Shown here: piece after piece, positions 8,129 to 18,867 of the stretch
How positions within the stretch are numbered: position 1 is the stretch's first letter
How the letters are laid out: each line of letters opens with the position of its first letter
Origin: Pseudomonas sp. TNT3
Lineage (GTDB): Bacteria > Pseudomonadota > Gammaproteobacteria > Pseudomonadales > Pseudomonadaceae
Direction: 5' to 3'
Assembly (NCBI RefSeq): GCF_010095445.2
Contig: NZ_WFGV02000001.1
Location: 237,984 to 301,983, forward strand
DNA length: 64,000 bases
Program-made: the position numbers and the translations under genes
Notes under the pieces: generated by a model
Seen by the model: the letters and a program-made list of their open reading frames with translations, nothing else
Database searches by the model: none
Told to the model about the DNA's origin: nothing

Positions 8129-8869
8129 TCAATCCATGAAGCCCTGAAGCTTCAACTCGATAGAGCGAGGGTTTTCACCTTCGGCGATCGACAGAATGCC
8201 TTCAAGCAACATTTCGCGATAACGCGACTGTCGTAAGGCGATGGCCTTGAGTTTCGCAGCGATCGGCAGCAACACCAGGTTGGCACTGGCCACGCCGTAA
8301 ATGGTGGCGACGAAGGCGACGGCAATGCCGCTGCCCAGTTGCGACGGATCGGCCAGGTTGCCCATGACGTGGATCAGGCCCATGACGGCGCCGATAATAC
8401 CGATGGTCGGCGCGTAGCCACCCATGCTTTCGAAGACCTTGGCGGCTTCTATATCTCGGCTTTCCTGGGTGTAGAAATCCACTTCCAGGATGCTGCGAAT
8501 GGCTTCCGGTTCGGCCCCATCCACCAGCAGTTGCAGGCCCTTGCGCGAATAATTGTCCGGTTCGGCATCGGCCACCCCTTCCAGTCCGAGCAAGCCTTCC
8601 TTGCGAGCGGTCAGGCTCCAGTTGACGACGCGATCAACGCCGCCGGCCAGGTCCACGCGAGGCGGAAAAAGAATCCAGACCAGAATCTGCATGGCACGCT
8701 TGAAGGCACTCATCGGCGACTGCAACAGCGCCGCACCGACGGTGCCGCCGATGACGATCAACGCCGCCGGGCCGTTAGCCAGCGCGCCGAGGTGGCCGCC
8801 CTCAAGGTAGTTGCCGCCAATGATGGCAACGAACGCCATGATGATCCCGATGAGGCTTAAAACGTCCAT
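8129..8869 (-). CDS. motC: MotC (MotA family) stator protein
   Basis: A 246-residue MotA-family protein with four hydrophobic segments and a cytoplasmic loop between the second and third. Together with MotD it conducts protons and generates torque on FliG. The start is ATG at 8869 ([13 protein letters not shown]), which overlaps the cheB stop by one base (TGATG); a GTG at 8878 would add three residues with less support. MotD follows 15 nt downstream. Confidence 0.94.
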   Translation of the reverse strand: MDVLSLIGIIMAFVAIIGGNYLEGGHLGALANGPAALIVIGGTVGAALLQSPMSAFKRAMQILVWILFPPRVDLAGGVDRVVNWSLTARKEGLLGLEGVADAEPDNYSRKGLQLLVDGAEPEAIRSILEVDFYTQESRDIEAAKVFESMGGYAPTIGIIGAVMGLIHVMGNLADPSQLGSGIAVAFVATIYGVASANLVLLPIAAKLKAIALRQSRYREMLLEGILSIAEGENPRSIELKLQGFMD

Positions 8870-10002
8870 CAGATGCACGCCTCGACCAGGTGCTTGCCAA
8901 TTTCGTCCAGGCCATACACCGCGTCGGCGAGTTCAGCTTTGACGATGGCCATCGGCATGCCATAGATCACGCAACTGGCTTCATCCTGAGCCCAGATAGA
9001 GCTACCACCCTGTTTAAGCAAGCGCGCCCCTTCACGGCCATCGGCGCCCATGCCGGTCAGTACCACCGCCAGAACTTTGTCACCGTAAGACTTGGCTGCA
9101 GAACCGAAGGTGATGTCCACACAGGGCTTGTAGTTCAGACGCTCGTCACCCGGGAGGATTTTCACCGCGCCACGGCCGTCGATCATCATCTGCTTGCCGC
9201 CCGGTGCCAACAACGCCAGTCCCGGACGCAGGATGTCGCCATCCTCTGCTTCCTTGACGGTGATGCGGCAAAGCTTGTCCAGACGCTCGGCGAACGCCTT
9301 GGTGAACGCGGCGGGCATGTGCTGAATCAGCACGATGGGTGCCGGGAAGCTGGCCGGCAATTGGGTCAGGACGCGCTGCAAGGCCACCGGCCCGCCAGTG
9401 GACGTGCCGATGGCGACCAGCTTGTAGGCTTTGCGTTTGGGTGCGGGCGACGACGGCGCAGACGATGCCGGTGCGGGAGTACGAATTGGAATCGGTGCCG
9501 GACGTGCAGGCGCACTGCTGCCGTAACTACCCACGCTCGAAGGCGCAGTTGACGCAACGGGAGCGACGACGGGGGCCGGCGCGCTGTAGGTGGCGGCACG
9601 GCGATTACTGCGCGAGATGGTATGGATCTTCTCGCACAGCAGTTGCTTGACCTTGTCCGGATTACGCGAGATGTCCTCGAAGTTTTTCGGCAGGAAATCC
9701 ACCGCGCCAGCGTCGAGTGCATCCAGGGTGACCCGGGCGCCTTCGTGCGTCAGCGAGGAGAACATCAACACCGGCGTCGGGCAGCGTTGCATGATGTGCC
9801 GCACTGCCGTGATGCCGTCCATCATTGGCATCTCGTAGTCCATGGTGATCACGTCTGGCTTGAGGGCCAGCGCCTGGTCGATCGCCTCTTTTCCGTTGGT
9901 CGCCGTACCGACGACCTGGATGTTCGGATCCGCTGAAAGAATTTCCGAGACGCGGCGGCGGAAAAAACCCGAATCATCCACCACCAGGACTTTGACTGCC
10001 AT
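8869..10002 (-). CDS. cheB: CheB chemotaxis methylesterase/glutaminase
   Basis: A 377-residue receptor demethylase activated by phosphorylation. The receiver domain (1-125) has the phospho-acceptor D55 in [10 protein letters not shown] long Ala/Pro/Ser linker (about 135-190) follows. The catalytic domain has the Ser in GTSTGG, the His in IQHMP and the Asp in GMGADG. The start is ATG at 10002 with GGAG upstream; the open frame extends further upstream but lacks family similarity there. Confidence 0.95.
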   Translation of the reverse strand: MAVKVLVVDDSGFFRRRVSEILSADPNIQVVGTATNGKEAIDQALALKPDVITMDYEMPMMDGITAVRHIMQRCPTPVLMFSSLTHEGARVTLDALDAGAVDFLPKNFEDISRNPDKVKQLLCEKIHTISRSNRRAATYSAPAPVVAPVASTAPSSVGSYGSSAPARPAPIPIRTPAPASSAPSSPAPKRKAYKLVAIGTSTGGPVALQRVLTQLPASFPAPIVLIQHMPAAFTKAFAERLDKLCRITVKEAEDGDILRPGLALLAPGGKQMMIDGRGAVKILPGDERLNYKPCVDITFGSAAKSYGDKVLAVVLTGMGADGREGARLLKQGGSSIWAQDEASCVIYGMPMAIVKAELADAVYGLDEIGKHLVEACI

Positions 10003-10051
10003 AAACACTCCGTTAGACGGAGCGAGGCTCAGTCGCCCCGCTCCGCCAGAA

Positions 10052-12286
10052 TCAAATACGCCGTGTGGCGTAACGCTTGAGCATGCTCGGGACATCGAGA
10101 ATCAGCGCAATGCGACCGTCACCAGTGATGGTGGCGCCCGACATGCCCGGGGTTCCCTGGAGCATTTTGCCCAATGGCTTGATGACCACTTCTTCCTGGC
10201 CTACCAGTTGATCGACGACGAAGCCGATCCGCTGTGTACCTACCGAGAGGATCACCACGTGGCCCTCGCGCTGCTCTTCATGAGCGGCGGAAGCGACCAG
10301 CCAGCGCTTGAGGTAGAACAGTGGCAGTGCCTTGTCGCGCACGATCACCACTTCCTGACCGTCGACCACGTTGGTGCGCGACAGGTCGAGATGGAAGATC
10401 TCGTTGACGTTCACCAACGGGAAGGCGAACGCCTGATTGCCCAACATGACCATCAGCGTCGGCATGATCGCCAGGGTCAATGGGACCTTGATGACAATCT
10501 TCGAACCCTGGCCCTTGGCCGAGTAGATGTTGATCGAACCGTTGAGCTGGGAAATCTTGGTTTTCACCACGTCCATGCCCACGCCTCGACCCGATACGTC
10601 GGAAATCTCGGTTTTTGTCGAGAATCCCGGCGCAAAAATCAGGTTGTAGCACTCGGTGTCGCTCAGGCGATCGGCCGCATCCTTGTCCATCACACCGCGC
10701 TTTACCGCGATGGAACGCAGGACATTAGGGTCCATGCCTTTGCCGTCATCGGAGATCGACAGCAGGATATGGTCGCCTTCCTGCTCCGCCGCCAGGATCA
10801 CTTTGCCGCCCCGGGACTTGCCCGATGCTTCGCGTTCTTCCGGCGATTCGATACCGTGGTCGACGGCGTTGCGCACCAAGTGGACCAGCGGATCGGCCAG
10901 GGCCTCGACGAGGTTCTTGTCGAGGTCGGTTTCTTCGCCAACCAGCTCAAGGTTGATCTCTTTCTTGAGCTGGCGAGCCAGGTCGCGAACCAGGCGCGGG
11001 AAACGCCCGAAGACTTTCTTGATCGGTTGCATCCGGGTCTTCATGACCGCGGTTTGCAGGTCAGCGGTGACCACATCGAGGTTCGACACCGCCTTGGACA
11101 TGGCCTCATCGGCGCTGTTGGCGCCGAGTCGGACCAGGCGGTTACGCACCAGTACCAGTTCGCCAACCATGTTCATGATTTCATCGAGACGCGCGGTATC
11201 GACCCGCACGGTGGTCTCGGCTTCGCTGGCGGGCTTATCCGCCGGCGGAGCAGCTTGAGCACGAGCAGGAGCGGCCTTCGCCACTTCGGCTTTTGGCTCG
11301 GGAGCTTTGGCAACCGGCTTGGGGGCTGCAGCCTTGGCGACCGGCGTGGCGACCGATGCACTGGCGCCGGTAGCGGTACCGACCTCAGTGAACTTGCCTT
11401 TGCCGTGCAATTCGTCGAGCAGCGCTTCGAACTCGTGATCGGAGATCAGATCACTGCCCACTGCGGCGGCAGACGGGGCGGCCGGCACAGGCGCCGAAGC
11501 AATCGCCGACTCCAGCGCTTCGACCGCAAAGTTGCCCTTGCCGTGGAGCTGGTCCAGCAGTGCTTCAAATTCTTCGTCGGTAATGTCAGAGCTATCGCCT
11601 GCCGCTTTCGGAGCCGCTGGCGCTACGGGAGCCGCTGGCGGGACTACGGCATCAACAGCGAACTGACCTTTACCGTGCAACTGATCGAGCAATGACTCGA
11701 ACTCGGCATCGGTGATTTCATCGCTGGGCGCGCCAGCGTTGCTGACAGGTGCCGGAGCAACAGGCGCGGCCTCGGCCTGCGCCTTGACGGCATTCAGAGA
11801 GTCCAGCAGCTGTTCGAATTCGTTGTCGGTAATGTCACCTGAATCGCTTTCAGTAACCGGTGCCACGTCGACAACCGGCACCGCTTCGTCGGACGACTGC
11901 GGTTCAGCCAGACGGGCCAGTGCCGCCAGCAGTTCAGGTGTGGCAGCCGTGATCGGGCTGCGCTCGCGGACTTCGGTGAACATGCCGTTCACCGCGTCCA
12001 GTGCTTCGAGAACCACGTCCATCAATTCCGAGTCGACGCGACGCTCACCCTTGCGCAGGATGTCGAAGACGTTCTCGGCGATGTGACAGCACTCCACCAA
12101 CTCGTTGAGCTGGAGGAAGCCGGCGCCCCCTTTTACAGTGTGAAAACCGCGAAAAATTGCATTGAGCAAGTCCGCATCATCCGGTCGACTTTCAAGCTCG
12201 ACCAGCTGTTCGGACAGTAGCTCTAGAATCTCGCCGGCCTCAACCAGGAAATCCTGAAGGATCTCTTCATCGGCGCCGAAGCTCAT
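10052..12286 (-). CDS. cheA: CheA chemotaxis histidine kinase with repeated linker motifs
   Basis: A 744-residue kinase. The Hpt domain has H49 in [11 protein letters not shown] typical CheY-binding P2 domain is not evident. Instead residues 150-300 hold four copies of a motif like ITDxEFExLLDxLHGKG (from about 151, 190, 234 and 281), separated by Ala/Pro linkers. Then come dimerisation (about 360-420), HATPase ([17 protein letters not shown]) and the C-terminal CheW-like domain. It phosphorylates CheY and CheB. The motifs resemble what is expected of an array-localisation segment that ParP could bind, but that link is inference. Confidence 0.96.
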   Translation of the reverse strand: MSFGADEEILQDFLVEAGEILELLSEQLVELESRPDDADLLNAIFRGFHTVKGGAGFLQLNELVECCHIAENVFDILRKGERRVDSELMDVVLEALDAVNGMFTEVRERSPITAATPELLAALARLAEPQSSDEAVPVVDVAPVTESDSGDITDNEFEQLLDSLNAVKAQAEAAPVAPAPVSNAGAPSDEITDAEFESLLDQLHGKGQFAVDAVVPPAAPVAPAAPKAAGDSSDITDEEFEALLDQLHGKGNFAVEALESAIASAPVPAAPSAAAVGSDLISDHEFEALLDELHGKGKFTEVGTATGASASVATPVAKAAAPKPVAKAPEPKAEVAKAAPARAQAAPPADKPASEAETTVRVDTARLDEIMNMVGELVLVRNRLVRLGANSADEAMSKAVSNLDVVTADLQTAVMKTRMQPIKKVFGRFPRLVRDLARQLKKEINLELVGEETDLDKNLVEALADPLVHLVRNAVDHGIESPEEREASGKSRGGKVILAAEQEGDHILLSISDDGKGMDPNVLRSIAVKRGVMDKDAADRLSDTECYNLIFAPGFSTKTEISDVSGRGVGMDVVKTKISQLNGSINIYSAKGQGSKIVIKVPLTLAIMPTLMVMLGNQAFAFPLVNVNEIFHLDLSRTNVVDGQEVVIVRDKALPLFYLKRWLVASAAHEEQREGHVVILSVGTQRIGFVVDQLVGQEEVVIKPLGKMLQGTPGMSGATITGDGRIALILDVPSMLKRYATRRI
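11387..11836 (-). repeat. Four degenerate repeats within cheA
   Basis: Coding repeats for CheA residues about 151-300. Copies 2, 3 and 4 share EFExLLDxLHGKGxF almost exactly; copy 1 is shorter and diverged ([14 protein letters not shown]). Starts are 39-47 residues apart. This looks like duplication of a short helical binding motif. Confidence 0.85.
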
Positions 12287-12307
12287 TAATGGGGTGCTCC
12301 TACAGGT

Positions 12308-13096
12308 CTAAAATCCAAGGCTGGATAGCAAATCGTCCACATCGTCCTGACCGGACACAACGTCTTCTCTTTTATCGGCATGAATCTGCGGACCTTCACC
12401 CTGAGAGAGATGTTTTTGTGGATCTTTTTCAGCCAGCATCGCTTGACGGTCATGTTCGATGCCCGCAAAGCGGTCCACCTGACTGGCCATCAGCACGAGC
12501 TTGAGCAGGTTGCTTTCAACTTCGGTGACCAATTGAGTCACGCGCTTGATGACCTGACCGGTGAGGTCCTGGTAATCCTGAGCGAGCAGAATATCGTTGA
12601 GGTTGCTCGTTACGACGCGGTTGTCTTCGCTGCTGCGTGTGAGAAAACCGTCTACGCGCCGGGCGAGTTCGCGGAACTCCTCGGCACCGACTTCACGGCG
12701 CATGAACCTTCCCCAATCCGCGCTCAGCGCCTCGGCTTCATTGCCCAGGCTGGTGACCAGCGGCGTGGCGTTTTCGACGAGATCCATGGTGCGGTTGGCC
12801 GCCGCCTCAGTCAGCTTGACCACATACCCCAGACGTTCGGTCGCGTCCGTGATCTGCGAGACTTCCTCGGCCTGTGGCATGTTCGGGTCAATCTGGAAAT
12901 TGACGATCGCGCTATGCAACTCGCGAGTGAGCTTGCCCACTTCCTGGTACAGGCCGCGATCACGGGTCTGGTTGAGCTCATGGATCAGTTGTACTGCGTC
13001 ACCGAACTTGCCTTTTTCAAGGCTTTCGACCAATTCGACCGCATGTTTTTTCAGGGTCGATTCGAAATCGCCCTGTGAAATTTCATTTTGCTCCAT
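12308..13096 (-). CDS. cheZ: CheZ, CheY-P phosphatase
   Basis: A 262-residue phosphatase of phospho-CheY. The long helical hairpin contains the catalytic segment DLTGQV with D177 and Q181 (equivalent to D143/Q147 in enterobacterial CheZ). The C-terminal CheY-binding peptide DDLLSSLGF is intact. The start is ATG at 13096 with GGGGGAG just upstream. It lies between cheY and cheA. Confidence 0.95.
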   Translation of the reverse strand: MEQNEISQGDFESTLKKHAVELVESLEKGKFGDAVQLIHELNQTRDRGLYQEVGKLTRELHSAIVNFQIDPNMPQAEEVSQITDATERLGYVVKLTEAAANRTMDLVENATPLVTSLGNEAEALSADWGRFMRREVGAEEFRELARRVDGFLTRSSEDNRVVTSNLNDILLAQDYQDLTGQVIKRVTQLVTEVESNLLKLVLMASQVDRFAGIEHDRQAMLAEKDPQKHLSQGEGPQIHADKREDVVSGQDDVDDLLSSLGF

Positions 13097-13118
13097 AGCT
13101 CCCCCGTGGCGCAGTTGC

Positions 13119-13490
13119 TCAACCAATGCGTTCGAAAATCTTTTCGATTTTTTCTTTTAACGCCTGGGCCGTGAAGGGCTTGACCACATAGCCGTTTACA
13201 CCGGCCTGGGCTGCTTCGATGATCTGCTCGCGCTTGGCTTCAGCGGTAACCATCAGCACCGGAAGATGCTTGAGCCTTTCATCGGCACGCACGTGGCGCA
13301 GCAGATCGATACCGGTCATGCCCGGCATGTTCCAGTCCGTTACCAGAAAGTCGATGCTGCCGCTGTTGAGGACCGGAATGGCAGTGGTGCCATCGTCAGC
13401 CTCGACCGTGTTGGTGAACCCAAGGTCACGCAACAGGTTTTTTATGATCCGCCGCATCGTTGAGAAGTCATCAACGATGAGGATTTTCAT
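13119..13490 (-). CDS. cheY: CheY chemotaxis response regulator
   Basis: A 123-residue single receiver domain. The acidic pocket D8/D9, phospho-acceptor D52 (VTDWNMPG), T82 and K104 (VVKPF) are all present. CheY-P binds FliM and changes rotation. The start is ATG at 13490. An in-frame GAG-rich extension upstream is not conserved. It is the first gene of the che operon; the 165-nt gap to fliA should hold its promoter, but I could not identify a convincing one. Confidence 0.96.
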   Translation of the reverse strand: MKILIVDDFSTMRRIIKNLLRDLGFTNTVEADDGTTAIPVLNSGSIDFLVTDWNMPGMTGIDLLRHVRADERLKHLPVLMVTAEAKREQIIEAAQAGVNGYVVKPFTAQALKEKIEKIFERIG

Positions 13491-13655
13491 GTTCTTGTCC
13501 AATTCGACCTCCAAGCAGTCTTAAACGCGTCCAGCACCTGGACACGCCATTTCATTCAATCCGGCAAAGCATTCGATGACTGTCTGGAGCACAGCAGATA
13601 GAGACCGGTGCGTACAGAACCCACCAGCCTCGTTCGCAGTGTCCCCACACTGCCT

Positions 13656-14396
13656 TCAGCGCGCTCGCCACTCCCCCAAACGCCCCCGCAAACGGGCCGC
13701 GCACTGGCTGTGTAACTGGCTGACCCGCGATTCGCTAACCCCCAGGACCTCACCGATTTCCTTGAGGTTGAGCTCTTCGTCGTAGTACAGCGCCAACACC
13801 AGTCGCTCACGCTCCGGCAAATTGGCAATCGCGTCCGCCAGCGCTGCCTGGAAGCGTTCATCTTCCAGATCGCGCGACGGCTCGAGATGAGCACTGGCGC
13901 CATCCTCGTGCAGCCCTTCGTGTTCGCCGTCTTGCAACAGATCGTCGAAACTGAATAACCGGCTGCCCAGGGTGTCGTTCAAAATCCCGTAATAATCGTC
14001 GAGACTCAATTGGAGTTCGGCCGCAACTTCGTGATCTTTAGCGTCGCGACCGGTTTTAGCTTCAATCGAGCGAATGGCGTCGCTGACCATTCGGGTATTT
14101 CGGTGGACCGAACGTGGCGCCCAGTCCCCCTTGCGTACTTCATCGAGCATCGCGCCGCGGATTCGTATGCCCGCGTACGTCTCGAAACTCGCGCCTTTGC
14201 TGGCGTCGTATTTGGTCGACACTTCAAGCAGGCCGATCATGCCGGCCTGGATCAGGTCTTCGACCTGGACACTGGCCGGCAGACGCGCCAGCAAGTGGTA
14301 GGCAATCCGTTTTACCAGTGGCGCGTAACGCTCGATCAGCTCGTACTGCGCATCACGGGCCGATTTTTTATAGAGGTTATAGCCACTGGCGGTCAT
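13656..14396 (-). CDS. fliA: FliA, sigma-28 factor for late flagellar genes
   Basis: A 246-residue sigma factor with regions 2 (AYHLLARLPASVQVEDLIQAG), 3 and 4 (LKEIGEVLGVSESRVSQLHSQ). It directs transcription of flagellin and late genes; a matching promoter lies before fliC at 43586-43612. Its ATG overlaps the fleN stop as ATGA (14393-14396), placing it last in flhA-flhF-fleN-fliA. Confidence 0.96.
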   Translation of the reverse strand: MTASGYNLYKKSARDAQYELIERYAPLVKRIAYHLLARLPASVQVEDLIQAGMIGLLEVSTKYDASKGASFETYAGIRIRGAMLDEVRKGDWAPRSVHRNTRMVSDAIRSIEAKTGRDAKDHEVAAELQLSLDDYYGILNDTLGSRLFSFDDLLQDGEHEGLHEDGASAHLEPSRDLEDERFQAALADAIANLPERERLVLALYYDEELNLKEIGEVLGVSESRVSQLHSQCAARLRGRLGEWRAR

Positions 14397-15223
14397 AGCA
14401 CGGGTCCTGCAGTTTGTTGCACGAGGCGCTCCACGAAGAACTCCAGATGCCCACGCGGGTTAGCAGGCAATGGCCAGGTGTCGACCTTTTGCGCGATGGC
14501 CTTGAAGGCCAGCGAACACTTGGAGCGCGGGAATGCTTCATACACGGCGCGCTGCTTCTGCACGGCCTTGCGCACGCTTTCGTCGTACGGCACCGCACCG
14601 ACGTATTGTAAGGCGACGTCGAGGAAGCGATCCGTGACCTTGGTCAACTTGGCGAACAGGTTGCGACCTTCTTGCGGGCTCTGGGCCATGTTGGCCAGGA
14701 CACGGAAACGGTTCATGCCGTAATCACGGTTGAGCAGTTTGATCAGGGCGTAGGCGTCGGTGATCGAGGTCGGCTCATCGCAGACCACCAGGAGGACTTC
14801 CTGAGCGGCGCGGACGAAACTGACAACCGAATCGCCGATGCCCGCCGCCGTGTCGATCACGAGCACGTCGAGGTTGTCGCCGATATCGCTGAAGGCCTGG
14901 ATCAGGCCGGCGTGTTGCGCCGGGGTCAGATGAACCATGCTCTGTGTGCCGGACGCGGCCGGAACGATACGAATCCCGCCCGGGCCTTGCAACAGAACGT
15001 CGCGTAGCTCGCAGCGGCCTTCGATCACGTCGGCCAGGGTACGTTTGGGTGTCAGTCCGAGTAGAACGTCGACATTAGCCAGTCCGAGGTCGGCGTCCAG
15101 AAGCATGACGCGCCGGCCGAGCTCTGCTAGAGCCAGGGACAAGTTCACTGACACGTTAGTTTTCCCGACGCCACCTTTGCCGCCGGTCACCGCGATAACC
15201 TGTACGGGATGCATGCTGCCCAT
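14393..15223 (-). CDS. fleN: FleN (FlhG), flagellar number regulator ATPase
   Basis: A 276-residue MinD/ParA-type ATPase with deviant Walker A GGKGGVGKT (14-22) and DADLGLANVD. In Pseudomonas FleN binds FleQ and restrains it, keeping one or few polar flagella, and counteracts FlhF. ATG is at 15223. A 116-bp gap separates it from flhF, with no obvious promoter. Confidence 0.95.
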   Translation of the reverse strand: MGSMHPVQVIAVTGGKGGVGKTNVSVNLSLALAELGRRVMLLDADLGLANVDVLLGLTPKRTLADVIEGRCELRDVLLQGPGGIRIVPAASGTQSMVHLTPAQHAGLIQAFSDIGDNLDVLVIDTAAGIGDSVVSFVRAAQEVLLVVCDEPTSITDAYALIKLLNRDYGMNRFRVLANMAQSPQEGRNLFAKLTKVTDRFLDVALQYVGAVPYDESVRKAVQKQRAVYEAFPRSKCSLAFKAIAQKVDTWPLPANPRGHLEFFVERLVQQTAGPVL

Positions 15224-15339
15224 GTTATTTCTTTACCTTGTCTTGCATAGACGGAGGCCACATTACTGGCTGCGCGTTCACAAACGGAACAATGCATGGC
15301 AGACCATCGATGTAGGTACAAAAACTATTCATTAATACC

Positions 15340-16665
15340 TCAGCTAACCTGCTTGGTCGGGCTGTGGTAAATATCAGCGAACATGTCAGCCATGGCTTCT
15401 TCGCTGGGTTCTTCCTGCATTTGCACGCTGACCGCGCGACTGACCAGCTGATGACGACGCGGCAGATGCAAATCATCCGGAATCCGCGGGCCATCGGTCA
15501 GATAGGCCACCGGCAATTCATGACTGATGGCCAGGCTCAACACCTCGCCCAGACTTGCCGTTTCATCCAGTTTAGTCAGGATGCAGCCGGCGAGCCCGCA
15601 GCGCTTGTAACTGTGATAAGCGGCGGTTAGAACCTGTTTCTGGCTGGTGGTTGCCAGAACCAGATAATTTTTCGATTTGATACCACGCCCGGCCAGACTT
15701 TCCAGCTGCATGCGCAGTGCCGGATCGCTGGCCTGAAGGCCTGCGGTATCGATCAGCACCACGCGTTTGCGCAGCAAAGGATCCAGCGCCTGCACCAGCG
15801 ACTGACCCGGGTCGACGTGAGTGACCGGGACATTGAGGATGCGGCCAAGGGTCTTGAGCTGTTCCTGGGCACCGATACGGTAGCTGTCCATGCTCACCAG
15901 CGCGATGTTCTGTGCGCCGTACTTGAGCACGTAACGCGCGGCGAGCTTGGCCAGGGTCGTGGTTTTACCCATGCCGGCAGGGCCGACCATGGCAATGACA
16001 CCGCCTTCTTCCAGCGGCTCGATTTCCGGTGTGGCAATCATGCGCGCCAGATGCGCCAGCAACATGCGCCAGGCCTGACGTGGCTCGTCGATGCCAGTGA
16101 TCATCGCCAGCAGATCACGGGACAACGGGCCGGAGAGGCCGATACGCTGCAGACGACGCCACAGGTTGGCCTGCGCCGGGCGGCTGCCCTGCAATTGGTT
16201 CCAGGCTAAGGACCCAAGCTGTACTTCCATCAGTTCGCGCAGGCTGTTGAGCTCGAACCGCATCGAGTCGAACGCGCGCGGGTCGACGCCGCCCGTCGCA
16301 GCAGGTGCCGGGGTAGGTCGTGGAGGTTCTGTATAAGTCGGTTCGATCAGCGGTTCGGCGGCAGTCAACGGCAGGCCGGCGAACAATTGGCGATTGGTGC
16401 TTTTCTCGCTCTCGCCCTCGCTGCGCAGGCTCAGTTCGGCCTGGGCGGTGACGATCCGCGATTGGGTCTTGCGCAACTCGTCTTCAAGTTCCATGTTCGG
16501 AACACGTGGCGCCAGCGCCGACAGTTTGTAATCCAGGGCAGCCGTCAGCTCTACGCCACCGGCGATCCGGCGGTTGCCAATGATGGCCGCATCGGCGCCC
16601 AGCTCATCGCGAACCAGTTTCATGGCCTGACGCATATCGGCGGCGAAAAAACGCTTAACTTGCAT
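15340..16665 (-). CDS. flhF: FlhF, SRP-type GTPase for polar flagellum placement
   Basis: A 441-residue protein. A basic N-terminal B domain (MQVKRFFAADMRQAM) is followed by a Pro-rich stretch (about 108-125) and an NG GTPase domain with P-loop GPAGMGKTT (228-236), DTAG and TKLDE motifs. It marks the pole for flagellar assembly. It starts 12 nt after flhA, so the two are in one operon. Confidence 0.95.
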   Translation of the reverse strand: MQVKRFFAADMRQAMKLVRDELGADAAIIGNRRIAGGVELTAALDYKLSALAPRVPNMELEDELRKTQSRIVTAQAELSLRSEGESEKSTNRQLFAGLPLTAAEPLIEPTYTEPPRPTPAPAATGGVDPRAFDSMRFELNSLRELMEVQLGSLAWNQLQGSRPAQANLWRRLQRIGLSGPLSRDLLAMITGIDEPRQAWRMLLAHLARMIATPEIEPLEEGGVIAMVGPAGMGKTTTLAKLAARYVLKYGAQNIALVSMDSYRIGAQEQLKTLGRILNVPVTHVDPGQSLVQALDPLLRKRVVLIDTAGLQASDPALRMQLESLAGRGIKSKNYLVLATTSQKQVLTAAYHSYKRCGLAGCILTKLDETASLGEVLSLAISHELPVAYLTDGPRIPDDLHLPRRHQLVSRAVSVQMQEEPSEEAMADMFADIYHSPTKQVS

Positions 16666-16676
16666 AAACCACTACC

Positions 16677-18806
16677 TCAGCCGTTGGGCCCTACTGTCGC
16701 AACGATGGTCACTTGCTTGTTGTCAGGAATTTCCTGATACGCCAACACATGCAAACCCGGGACTGCCAGTCGGCCAAATCGCGAGAGCATCGCGCGAACC
16801 GGACCGGCTACCAGCAGAATCACCGGTTGACCTTGCATTTCCTGACGCTGCGCCGCGTCGATCAACGAGCGTTGCAGTTTCTCAGCCATGCTTGGCTCCA
16901 GCAGAACACCCTCTTCCGAGCCTTGCCCTGCCTTCTGAAGACTATTGAGCAATATCTGTTCCAACCTTGGCTCCAGCGTGATAACTGGCAGCTCGGAGTC
17001 AGTGCCTACAATGCTTTGGACGATTGCACGGGATACGCCGACGCGTACGGCGGCCACCAGAGCGGCGGTATCTTGACTCTTCGCCGCATTGTTGGCGATG
17101 GCCTCGGCAATGCTGCGAATGTCCCGTACCGGCACTTGTTCGGCCAACAGCGCTTGCAAGACTTTGAGCAACTGCGACAGCGACACCACACCCGGCACCA
17201 GCTCTTCTGCCAGTTTCGGCGAGCTTTTGGCCAGCAATTGCATGAGTTGCTGCACTTCCTCGTGCCCGATCAGCTCACTGGAGTGCTTGTACAGAATCTG
17301 GTTCAAGTGGGTTGCCACCACTGTACTGGCATCGACCACAGTGTAACCAAGAGACTGAGCCTGGGCACGCTGACTGACTTCAATCCAGACGGCCTCAAGT
17401 CCAAAAGCCGGATCTTTGGCGGTGATGCCGTTAAGCGTCCCATAGACCTGACCGGGGTTGATGGCGAGCTCCCGATCCGGGTAAATCTCTGCCTCGGCCA
17501 GAATGACCCCCATAAGGGTCAGACGATAGGCACTCGGTGCAAGGTCGAGGTTGTCACGTATATGCACAGTCGGCATCAGAAAGCCCAGATCCTGGGACAG
17601 CTTCTTACGCACGCCCTTGATCCGCGCCAGCAGCTGACCACCCTGGTTGCGGTCCACCAACGGAATCAGGCGATAGCCGACTTCCAGACCAATCATGTCG
17701 ATCGGGGTGACGTCATCCCAGCCAAGCTCCTTGGTTTCCTGTGCACGGGCCGGCGATGGCAGCAGCTCCTGCTGACGCGCCACCTCTTGCAGGGCCTGAA
17801 CCTTGACGGTGTTTTGCTTTTTCCAGAACAGGTAAGCCCCGCCAGCCGCTACTGCGGCCATGCTGAGGAAGGAGAAGTGCGGCATGCCGGGCACCAGGCC
17901 CATCACCGCCATCAAACCCGCTGCCACCGCCAACGCCTTGGGCGAGGCAAACATCTGACGATTGATCTGCTTGCCCATGTCTTCCGAACCGGAAGCACGG
18001 GTCACCATGATTGCCGCGGCAGTGGACAGCAGCAGTGATGGCAATTGCGCCACCAAACCGTCACCGATGGTCAGCAGCGCATAAACCTTACCGGCATCGC
18101 CGAAGGTCATGCCGTGCTGGAAGATACCGACCGCCATGCCGCCGATCAGGTTGATGAACAAAATCAGCAGGCCGGCGATGGCGTCGCCACGAACGAATTT
18201 GCTGGCACCGTCCATGGAACCGTAGAACTCAGCCTCCTGGGCCACTTCCGTACGGCGCATTTTCGCCTGGTTCTGATCGATCAGCCCGGCGTTCAAATCG
18301 GCGTCGATGGCCATTTGCTTGCCGGGCATTGCGTCGAGGGTGAAGCGCGCGCTCACCTCGGAAATCCGCCCGGCACCTTTGGTTACCACGACGAAGTTGA
18401 TGATCATCAAGATGGCGAAAACCACGATACCCACCACGTAGTTGCCGCCGATCACCACCTCACCGAACGCCTGGATCACCTTGCCCGCGGAGGCATGACC
18501 GTCCTGACCGTGCAGCATCACCACCCGCGTCGAAGCGACGTTCAATGCCAGCCGCAACAACGTTGCCACCAACAGGATGGTGGGGAACACCGCGAAATCC
18601 AGTGGCCGCAAGGCGTACACGCACACCAGCAGAACGACGATCGACAGCGCAATGTTGAACGTGAAGAACACGTCCAGCAGGAACGGCGGGATCGGCAACA
18701 TCATCATCGCCAGCATGACCAGCAGCAACAACGGCACGCCCAGATTGCCCCGACTTAGATCGGCAACGTTTGTGCGAGCAGTGTTGAGTAACTGAGAGCG
18801 ATCCAC
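16677..18806 (-). CDS. flhA: FlhA, flagellar export gate protein
   Basis: A 709-residue core of the flagellar type III export gate. About eight N-terminal membrane segments (to about residue 330) are followed by a cytoplasmic FHIPEP-type domain that docks chaperone-substrate complexes. The start is GTG at 18806 (MDRSQLLNTART) with GGGGA upstream. It is the first gene of flhA-flhF-fleN-fliA, driven by the sigma-54 element at 18868-18883. Confidence 0.95.
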   Translation of the reverse strand: MDRSQLLNTARTNVADLSRGNLGVPLLLLVMLAMMMLPIPPFLLDVFFTFNIALSIVVLLVCVYALRPLDFAVFPTILLVATLLRLALNVASTRVVMLHGQDGHASAGKVIQAFGEVVIGGNYVVGIVVFAILMIINFVVVTKGAGRISEVSARFTLDAMPGKQMAIDADLNAGLIDQNQAKMRRTEVAQEAEFYGSMDGASKFVRGDAIAGLLILFINLIGGMAVGIFQHGMTFGDAGKVYALLTIGDGLVAQLPSLLLSTAAAIMVTRASGSEDMGKQINRQMFASPKALAVAAGLMAVMGLVPGMPHFSFLSMAAVAAGGAYLFWKKQNTVKVQALQEVARQQELLPSPARAQETKELGWDDVTPIDMIGLEVGYRLIPLVDRNQGGQLLARIKGVRKKLSQDLGFLMPTVHIRDNLDLAPSAYRLTLMGVILAEAEIYPDRELAINPGQVYGTLNGITAKDPAFGLEAVWIEVSQRAQAQSLGYTVVDASTVVATHLNQILYKHSSELIGHEEVQQLMQLLAKSSPKLAEELVPGVVSLSQLLKVLQALLAEQVPVRDIRSIAEAIANNAAKSQDTAALVAAVRVGVSRAIVQSIVGTDSELPVITLEPRLEQILLNSLQKAGQGSEEGVLLEPSMAEKLQRSLIDAAQRQEMQGQPVILLVAGPVRAMLSRFGRLAVPGLHVLAYQEIPDNKQVTIVATVGPNG

Positions 18807-18867
18807 CGGTTTTTCCCCGTCCCTTAAAGCAAACTTTTGACGCCAGAAGCAGGCGCAGAGCGGCTAC

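Noticed and set aside
9842..11695. 617-codon plus-strand frame opposite cheA/cheB
   Set aside because: Antisense shadow of cheA. Low-complexity His/Asp/Arg composition and no recognisable domain.
13491..13655. Possible FliA promoter upstream of cheY
   Set aside because: A GCCGGATT sequence resembles the -10, but no matching -35 lies 14-16 bp upstream.
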